From assembly GCF_900497805.2 (NCBI RefSeq), contig NW_020947390.1:5708528-5772527 (forward strand): a stretch of DNA of 64,000 nt. The letters are read 5' to 3'. Positions within the stretch are counted from its first letter, which is position 1, and the number at the start of each line of letters is the position of its first letter. The stretch comes from Vombatus ursinus. Lineage: Eukaryota > Chordata > Mammalia > Diprotodontia > Vombatidae. The notes beneath the pieces were generated by a model that saw only the letters and a list, made by a program, of their open reading frames with translations, was not told the origin of the DNA and did no database searches. Shown one piece after another: positions 56,883 through 64,000 of this stretch. The position numbers and the translations under genes were made by a program.

Positions 56883-57384
56883 TATTAGTACTATTTCCCT
56901 TATTCTCTCTTAAGAGTGCCAAGTACAATGTAAACCACACAGTGGTTTACTTTTGTCCTTACTTTTGCCCAGAAAGATGTAGAGGATTTGTGGTATATAG
57001 CAAAAATCATTAGGATTCAGTCAGGGTTCAAATTCATGGCTCTGTGAAGGATTAGTTAGTCAATATTGGATAAATCACATCACTCTCTTTACCTCAGGTT
57101 CCTCCTCTAAAATGACAGTATTTACATTACCCACTTCACAGAGAGGTCGTGAATAATTTTCTTTGTAGTTGCAGCTACAACTTGTCATCTGATCATTGAC
57201 TATGGTTACGAAATATTGATCTCTAGAAGACCATATGACATCTCCACCACACATTATTCTCAGAGTCATGAGTACAATCTTCATAATAACTGTCATAAGT
57301 CATCTATGTCCTATTTTGTCTTATTACATATGACCAACATATCCATATTTTATCTAGTGACTTGGTATTTAAACACAAAATTAA
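56883..57384. other. No feature recognised
   Basis: Non-repetitive; short frames only. Confidence 0.4.
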
Positions 57385-57480
57385 ATACAAAATAAGCATT
57401 TATTAAGTACCTACTATGTGTTAGGCATTGTGCTAAGTATTGGAGATGCAAAGAAAGGAATATATCAGTCTTCTGGTATA
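57385..57480 (-). repeat. L2 LINE 3' end
   Basis: Antisense: aagcatttattaagtaccta, tgtgttaggcattgtgctaa, attggagatgcaaag. 57481-57845 shows an (AAAC)n tract and nothing else certain. Confidence 0.85.
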
Positions 57481-57849
57481 ACAGTTTAAAAACAAACAAA
57501 CAAACAAACCCAAATGTAGCAGCTAAATAAAGCACAACATTGAGGAGTTGAAATGAATCACTTAATCAGGCTATGGGCAGTGACCAATGCAAATCATTGC
57601 TTTTTTTTTCAAGGGTCCGCCATCCCCTTAGATCACTACGTGCACCATACCAAAACTACAAGATAATCTTTTCTAATATAAATGAAGGTTTGGAGAAAAA
57701 AATGGGCTAAGATCTCAAGGCTGGAAATGTGTAATTCTTATCACATCTATCTTCCATTTTATAGATTATGACCCTCAATCTTCCTTCCCTGAACTCTTAT
57801 CACAACCAGAATTTGCCATGTATCAGGGCTCAAGCTTCAAACATAAATG

Positions 57850-57968
57850 AATATAGTAAAATGGAATCCTGGACCTGGAGTCAGGAAAATAATGGTTCAA
57901 TTCCTACCTGTAGCTTAATTGTGATATTCCCATGGCTAATTCATTTAACTTCCTTGAGTCTCATCAAT
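57850..57968 (+). repeat. MIR SINE fragment
   Basis: Sense: atcctggacctggagtcagg, aataatggttcaattcctac, ttcatttaacttccttgagt. Confidence 0.75.
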
Positions 57969-58054
57969 TAAGTTATAGATGGTGTTATAGTATACATTAG
58001 TAGAGGAAGTTCCAATGTGGATAAAATCAGAGATGTTTGACATATCTATGATAT

Positions 58055-58188
58055 CCTGGCCTACCCAACTACCCTATAAGCTCCTTAGGGGCAGGAAAGG
58101 TGTCTTTTACTCTTCTTATTTTTCTTGCAGTACTGCATAGTCCTGCGCACACAGCAAGTGCTTAGTAAATATTTCTTGATGTGGAGCT
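58055..58188 (+). repeat. L2 LINE 3' end
   Basis: Sense: aactaccctataagctcctt, aggggcaggaaaggtgtctt, acagcaagtgcttagtaaat. Confidence 0.8.
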
Positions 58189-58330
58189 GAACAGTGCTGG
58201 CAGTGATGTCAATCATTCAGGAGTTTGTAAGGGAGGGCAAAGTAACACAAATGGTATCCTTTCCTCTACTCTTGACTACTTATTCCTCAGTCATTCTCAC
58301 TGTCTCCCACACTCGGCTTCTATCTGGGAA

Positions 58331-58530
58331 AACAAGCTGGCTGGTTATAGGTTATCTGGCTACCTTTGAAGGGAAGATACCAGAAAATGGTTACAGCAGC
58401 TCAAGGAAGCCTGTCCTTGGGTGCCATCAAACACAGCTGGCTGGTCTATGAGTCAGCCCCAGAGGCCATTTGGTGAAAATGAATAGATTTTAATCAGACA
58501 GTAAATACTTCCCATCCCAGGGGTGAGGGG
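58331..58530 (+). repeat. Local duplicate, copy 1
   Basis: Direct match (about 75-80 percent by eye) to 59485-59700. Shared runs: ggctggt-ataggttatctggc, agctcaaggaagcctgt, atcagacag, aggggtg. Non-coding and not matching the other repeat families here. Confidence 0.78.
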
Positions 58531-58949
58531 AGTTGGAGGAGAGAGAAACAAAGGTCTAAAAAACAAAATGGGAGAATCAAGTACAGAGGATGGAAACAAA
58601 GAGAGTGTCTGCCCTGGAACAGTTTTCTCCCACTCAGAAGTAGTGAAGTTCAATGAAAAGTATTTAAAAGAAAATTATTTAAAAGCAGCCCCTCCCCACC
58701 CCACATACATTCCCCACCCTACACTTACCTTTGCTTTACCTTATCCTATCTCAAGCTTGGTTGGCATTCAGAATAAAATTAATAGTAAGAAAAAAAAGGA
58801 AATGCTTCTCATACCTTTTCTGGCTATCCATATTGCTCCACTTCATAAAAAGATATGAAAGCATGACTGTGATCTCTTGGGTCAGTCTCCTTGGTAAAAT
58901 GACATGGAACACTGGACCTCTAATACTCTGTTAAGGATTTCTCGAAAAA
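58531..58949. other. No feature recognised
   Basis: Purine-rich at first, then unassigned. The 111-codon frame (58523-58858) lacks any family pattern. Confidence 0.4.
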
Positions 58950-59330
58950 TGAATTAGGCTTTTTGCTCAAAGGCACTCAGCATATTTTCTAGTCTTTCAA
59001 AAAAAAAAGCTGCTCTAGTAGAAACTATTTAAAAGAGACCATTATCAAAGGCTGACAATTTCAAGTGATTGGCATCCACAAAAGCAGAGTGTCGAATACA
59101 TTTCTTATTTGACGGCAAACAAAAGCGCCTGCTATGGGTTGAGAGCAGAGATCTGGGCAGTATTTATGCTAACTGGCCTCCCAACTGCTTGGGGATTTTC
59201 CCTGTGTTTTATATTAAGAAACATGAGCAGGGTATATATGTGCTTTGCTGATAAGAAGAGAGAAATGAATTGGCAGACACTTTCCCAGAGAAGACAGGAA
59301 AGCCATGTTTGAACAAAGTGGAAATTGGAC
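58950..59330. promoter_or_regulatory. Candidate conserved non-coding element
   Basis: Repeat-free, lies between the two halves of the local duplication, and keeps CpGs (tttgacggcaaacaaaagcg, gtgtcgaatac) in AT-rich DNA, with a MEF2-like actatttaaaagag and tgctaactgg. Function inferred only. Confidence 0.3.
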
Positions 59331-59484
59331 TGCACTCCTGGCTGATCACAGTACTGATGTTCAAAGCTTTCAGGCGACGCAATCATCTTGGGTTCAGGTA
59401 CACAGGACCGAATGGAAGAAGAAAGCAAAGCTGATTTGTGGTAGCATTCAAAGCTAAAAGAAGAAGGAAAAGCTTTTGTCTGAG

Positions 59485-59700
59485 CAAGCAAACTGGCTGG
59501 TCACAGGTTATCTGGCCACCTTTGATGGGAAGACACTGGTGAATGGGTTGCAGTAGCTCAAGGAAGCCTGTGTGTTGGTGCCATAGAACATAGATTCTCT
59601 GCCAGCTCGTCCATGAGTCATGGGCTCAGAGGACATTTGGAGAAAATGAAAAGACAGAATCAGACAGAAAATACCTCCTACAGACTGAGGGGTGGGGAGA
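59485..59700 (+). repeat. Local duplicate, copy 2
   Basis: Partner of 58331-58530, 1.15 kb downstream in the same orientation: aaactggctggtcacaggtt, gcagtagctcaaggaagcct, agaatcagacagaaaatacc. Confidence 0.78.
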
Positions 59701-59869
59701 AAATCAGGAACTTTTGGTTCAGTTGGGATAGGGCTGGAAATTCTGGTTTTTCCCAGTGCCCTTTCAACCTTACTGAGGCCAAGGAATGCCTCATGTGGAC
59801 AATTAGAGCTACACAGAGGCAGCATACCTGACCAGTTTCCAGTGGTACTGGGTTTGGAAAGGTAGTATG

Positions 59870-60315
59870 GCCCAGTACAAAAAGTACTGGATCAAGAGTG
59901 AGGGGACTTGGGTTTGAATCTTGCCTCTTGTTACTTACTGCCTGGAAGAAAAAAGGAAAAAAGTATTTACTAAGTCACTACTACATGCCAAATACTGGGT
60001 TAAGTGCTTTACAAACATCTCATTTGATCCTTACAACAACCCTAGGAAGTAGGTGTTATCATTATCCTCATTTTATAGCTGAGGAAACTGAGGCAGACAG
60101 TGGTTAAGTGACTTGCCCAGGATTCCACAGCTAGTGAGTAACTGAGGCCAAATTTGAGCTCAGGTCTTTCTGACTCCAGAGTCAATGCTCTAACCACTGT
60201 ATCATCTAGCTGCCTTTTAAGTAAGTACTTTCACCTTTGTGGACATCACTTTTTCTAACTGTAAAATGAGGGAGTTGAATTCGATGGCCTCTGAAGTCCA
60301 TTGCAGTTCTCTATA
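59870..60315 (+). repeat. Sense MIR split by an antisense MIR
   Basis: Outer MIR: 59870-59945 (agtactggatcaagagtgag, cttgggtttgaatcttgcct) and 60220-60315 (gtggacatcactttttctaa, ctgtaaaatgagggagttga). Inner antisense MIR 59957-60218: acatgccaaatactgggtta, tgaggaaactgaggcagaca, ctctaaccactgtatcatct. Confidence 0.85.
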
Positions 60316-60339
60316 AAAAGAAACCTATAAAATCCATGA

Positions 60340-60508
60340 CTGTGACCAGCTGACATCTAAGGTCCCTTTGAGCTGTAATTGAACCTATGATCTTATTTTT
60401 CTGGAAGTCTTCAAGCAAAGGCTGATAATCACTTTTCAAGGGTGTGGTAGAAGGTATTCTTAGGTATAGATTGGACAAGATGGACTCAGAGATTCTGTGA
60501 TGTTAAAG
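60340..60508 (+). repeat. L3/CR1 LINE 3' end
   Basis: Sense: ggaagtcttcaagcaaaggc, tattcttaggtatagattgg, gactcagagattctgtgatg, close to the CR1-type terminus. Confidence 0.75.
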
Positions 60509-60519
60509 AGAGGATGATG

Positions 60520-60800
60520 GAGGCAACCTTGGCATTCTTGGTCCCAAGATGCACAATCAGAAATGCTCAGTTTTGCATTTGCAAATTACCACATCATGAA
60601 GTATATTTAACTACAGTTACTCGCTTTGTTGCCAATAAACCACTGAATGAATTATTGCCATTATGCTGTTACACTAATAAAACAATACCATGCATAAGAA
60701 CGATCTGCTGAGTTGGGCTCTTGTTTATTGGGCATATAAAAAAAGGTTGTTACGGCCTTGTAACAGTTCTCAAATTAATGGCTGACACAGGAACACAAGT
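60520..60800. promoter_or_regulatory. Candidate conserved non-coding element
   Basis: Repeat-free with a palindromic ATTTGCAAAT (POU/C-EBP-type) in ttttgcatttgcaaattacc, plus gccaataaaccactgaatga and aattattgcc. No frame supports a gene. Regulatory role is inference. Confidence 0.35.
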
Positions 60801-61254
60801 GCATATTTCAGAACAAACACATTGTGTAAATCTGGGTCATTAGGAGTTTATTTAAGATTCTGCCCAACTTCTGAGGCAGATGGTACATGTTACATGTCCT
60901 CCCCCCCCACCTTCAAAATAAGAGAAAGCCCTCCTTCAATTCATTTTTCCATTTTTCTTGTCTCTTTACCAACAATATCTCCAGTGCTTTTGAAAAATGG
61001 GCACAGAATCAGCTTTCTTGAGGTTTCACAATGAGCAAGCCAGATGAGTGAAAATATCACATCAAAGGGAACGTAAATTATATTATTATATTTGACCTGA
61101 TTAATTGTTGACTTTACAGGTAATGGAAATGACAGTGGCTAAAAGATGGCACCATCCTCAAAAGAGAGGAATCCATGAGTGGTGACCCAACAAGCTTCAA
61201 ACTCATATCATGTTCATATTCTTAAGTTTGGAGAAGGTGGAAAAGAAGGAGGAG
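60801..61254. other. No feature recognised
   Basis: Non-repetitive; a C run at 60901. Confidence 0.4.
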
Positions 61255-61935
61255 TAATAACTAATATTTATATAGTGTCTTAAAATTTGCACAGTGTTTT
61301 ACATATAGTACTTCAATTGAGACTCACAACAACCCTGGGATGCAGGTACCACAGGTATTATTATTCTCATTTTGTAGATAAGGTTGTTGTTGTTATTGTT
61401 TGTCCTTTGCTGTCAAAGAGGACCATGACATCAGGAAGATGATGCTATGATTTGCAGGTAAATTGGAGTTAAGTGAGGGAGGGCTGTACAAGATCACCAG
61501 CCTCACTTTCTTCTCCTGATAATAGCTAGCATTGATATATAGTGCCTACTATGTGCCAGGCACTGCACTAAGTACTTCAGAAATATTATCTGGGGCAGCT
61601 AGTTGGTGCAATGGATAGAACACTGGCATTGGAGTCAGGAGGACCTGAGTTCAAATCTGACCTCAGAATCTTGGCATTTACTAGCTGTGTGACCCTGGGC
61701 AAATCACTTACCCCTGAGTGCCTCACCTAAAAGAAAAAAAAAAGAGAAAAGAATTATTATCTGAGGTTAGATTTGAACTCAGGTCTTCCTAACTCCAGGC
61801 CCAGCACTCTATCCACTGCTCTACTTAGCTGCTCAAGGTTAAGAGACTTTTCCCATGATTCTCACAGCTAGAAAGTGCTAAAGGCAGAACGAGAACCCAG
61901 GTTTCCTGACTCCAAGCCCAATACTCTATCCATTC
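61255..61935. repeat. Nested SINE cluster
   Basis: Outer antisense MIR: 61255-61385 (atatttatatagtgtcttaa, tcattttgtagataagg) resuming at about 61833-61935 (aaggttaagagacttttccc, ggtttcctgactccaagccc). Inside: gaagaggacc SINE in sense, 61386-61515. Then a second antisense MIR, 61518-61592 and 61753-61832. Within that, a tRNA-SINE at 61593-61740 flanked by aaatattatctg / aattattatctg, a 12-bp duplication. Confidence 0.88.
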
Positions 61936-62424
61936 GAGGAGAGTATTCCAACCTACAAAGTTACCCTGCATTTTCAAAATGCAGCCTCTGTATGTGTGGA
62001 AATTTACTTCCATTGGAAATTTTTCCTCCATTCTTTAGGGATTCAACTGCTTGTGTAATGTAGTAGCCGTTTGAATGCCCTAGATCATTCTTAATGGTCA
62101 ATGCCTGCTGACTACAGTCAACTTCACTGCCGAGAGCCTGAAGAAATGTCAGAGGACAGTCCTTGTCATCAGGAGGTGGTCACTGGGACTGATATATCTG
62201 TGAAGCATTTATGGGAATTCCTAGATGAAAGTTCCTATGAGGTGATTATGGCAGGAAGGGGAAGTGTGAACCTCAATATGTGGCCTGAGCTAAGAAGCTA
62301 TGCACATTTTCGAATGCTTTTAGGGTGACTCTATTCACTTTGTGAAGTTTCTCTTTTGAGGCTAAAAGGAAGAGAGAAGTGAAAACTGGTTTGAAATAAA
62401 ATAACAGACTTGGATGAAAAAATA
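61936..62424. other. No feature recognised
   Basis: A 75-codon frame (62101-62328) starting MPADYSQLHCREPEEMSE overlaps no repeat and has no domain I know. Confidence 0.35.
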
Positions 62425-62890
62425 ATATCAATGACTTAACTTTTTATAGCGCTTTAAAATTCATGAAGGATTTTGACATCCATAGGCACACATTTGAGCC
62501 TCACAGGGGTGAGGTGGGAAAGGCTCCCATTTTATAGATGAAGGAGCTAGCAAATTTCTAAAAGTAGTTTGAATAGCAATCAACCCCCAAGTATCCATTA
62601 TGGTTTTGAATCTGCATGACACTTCAACAGTGGAGTGTTACACTGACACGACACTTCACAAATAGTAATTATTTTTCATACCACTTCAGTATGATAAAAT
62701 TTACAAGAAAGAGTTGAGGATCAACAGATTCAAAATGAATAGTCATAGGATTTTATAAGTGGAAATGAACTTCTTTAATCCATAAGGCAATTCAGGCCCA
62801 CAAAGGTGAAATGACTTTGCCCAAAGACAAGCAGCTACATGGCAGAGCTAAGGCAAGATTCCAAGTCTCCCAACAACCAGTCTATTGCTC
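62425..62890 (-). repeat. Two MIR SINE remnants
   Basis: Antisense pieces at 62425-62560 (tttatagcgctttaaaattc, cattttatagatgaaggagc) and 62745-62890 (gtcataggattttataagtg, gcagctacatggcagagcta). Confidence 0.7.
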
Positions 62891-64000
62891 CTTCCAAGGG
62901 ATAATACATTACTTCTATATTAGAAAACTAAGGAAGGCTTAATTGAAGGAAAAGCAATATCCTCAAAGGTAAACAATTCTTGGCTTTGACCTAAAAGTAC
63001 ACACCAGAACTTTGTATAAGAGCAATGATATCACAGACCAATATTTTTCTTTTTAATGATGATAACCAAAAACCATTGCTCTCATTTGCTGGTGTATGTG
63101 TGGGCAGGAAGGTGAGTAAAAGGAGAAGGGAGATTGTTACTCATTCAAAAAATAACATATTATGTTTACATTGAAGAAAACAAGAACTCCCATTTAAATA
63201 TCTAATTATCTATTTGATGCTTAATGATACTTGGCTACTTATTTTATATACTAAGATATCTATACTCATCAACTAGGCTTCCTAAACAGAAAGTAGAGAT
63301 TTTAAAATGATGTAAAATACCACATCTGTGCTTAGCTATAGCTCACCTAAGATTATTAATAATCCTACAAAAATACAGTATTAGATGAAATATCATAAGA
63401 GGGTATAAAAGAGAAGCAAAGTTACAAATTCAAAATGTCTTTCTGAGGCAGAGGCTAAAAATAATCATACTTAGCAGATTAAAATATATCTTTACAAAGA
63501 CCTAAGAATATATAATCTTTGTATTAGTAATGCAATCTCCTCCCTTTACAGAGCAAAGAAATGCAGAATTGGCCTATTGCAAGGAGGGGAAACCTGCTTT
63601 TAATTAATTAGCCCCATTATATCCAAAATAATCCACCACTCCATCCATCCCCACACCTTCAGGCAGTAATGTGTCTCTACTTGCTTAGCACACTGGCAGA
63701 GGGTGGTTGGAGTACTTCTCAGGTCATCCAACCAAACCAAAATAGGGGAGGGAAGGAGAAAAATACCAGTCTAGAAAATGTTTTTATATTGGTCTAAGCA
63801 ACAAATGCCCCATTGTGAGCTACTCTGGCTCTCTACCAGAGGTTGGGGAGGGGTTTTCAGCCAAAGGAGTGATATCAGGGTGGGGTTTGGTTATTTAACG
63901 TATTAGCAATATTATTATAAGATGATCAGACTGGCAAACATTCACCCCTTTGGGATCCTTTAGATGCTCAGTACCAGAGATGTCTCCAGACAGTGTCACT
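62891..64000. other. Repeat-poor end of window
   Basis: AT-rich and free of recognised families. It includes gcttttaattaattagcccc near 63597, a double homeodomain-type core. No gene seen. Confidence 0.4.

Overview
The window is nuclear DNA from a mammal, most likely an Australian-lineage marsupial. It is AT-rich, has no operon-like gene packing, and is full of L2, L3/CR1 and MIR remnants. It also holds tRNA-derived and other SINEs, plus L1 3-prime ends, of types I know from marsupial genomes; in particular the tRNA-SINE ending in cccaattgcct resembles the wallaby/koala/devil form more than the opossum form. The species call rests on memory of repeat families, not on a search. I see no intact protein-coding gene. 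The longest open frames (about 110-170 codons) fall in simple repeats, LINE or SINE sequence, an LTR, or unrecognised non-repetitive DNA, and none looks like a known protein. The exceptions of host-gene origin are an isolated 154-bp exon-like piece of ATP-citrate lyase (8801-8954) and a 5-prime-truncated 7SL (SRP) RNA retrocopy (11407-11610). Layout: 0-8 kb is L2/L3/L1/MIR debris with a 617-bp LTR-like element inside a MIR, followed by a clean stretch at 7.77-8.11 kb that looks like a conserved regulatory element. 8.4-12.6 kb holds the ACLY piece, two SINEs, and two adjacent antisense L2 copies, the second carrying the 7SL insertion. 12.6-25 kb is MIR, L3, L2 and L1 remnants, including an L1 with a 5-prime inversion and a SINE with an internal microsatellite expansion. 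25.49-25.81 kb is a long inverted repeat. 26-31 kb is the most layered part: hAT-like DNA transposons, an L2 split by an LTR-like element, and another L2 split by a canonical LTR that itself received a SINE. 31-37 kb is mixed. 37.6-38.4 kb is a GC-richer solitary LTR with two tandem-repeat arrays. 38.8-48 kb is L2-dominated with SINE insertions. 48-64 kb has more repeat-free DNA, several candidate conserved non-coding blocks, a local 200-bp duplication and a nested SINE cluster near 61.5 kb. Overall it reads as an intergenic or long-intronic desert. There is no cooperating set of genes. The content is a record of repeat insertions with possible enhancers between them. No element here convinces me as a new biological system; the most unusual items are the 25.5-kb inverted repeat, the ACLY exon fragment, the 7SL retrocopy and the nested LTR.
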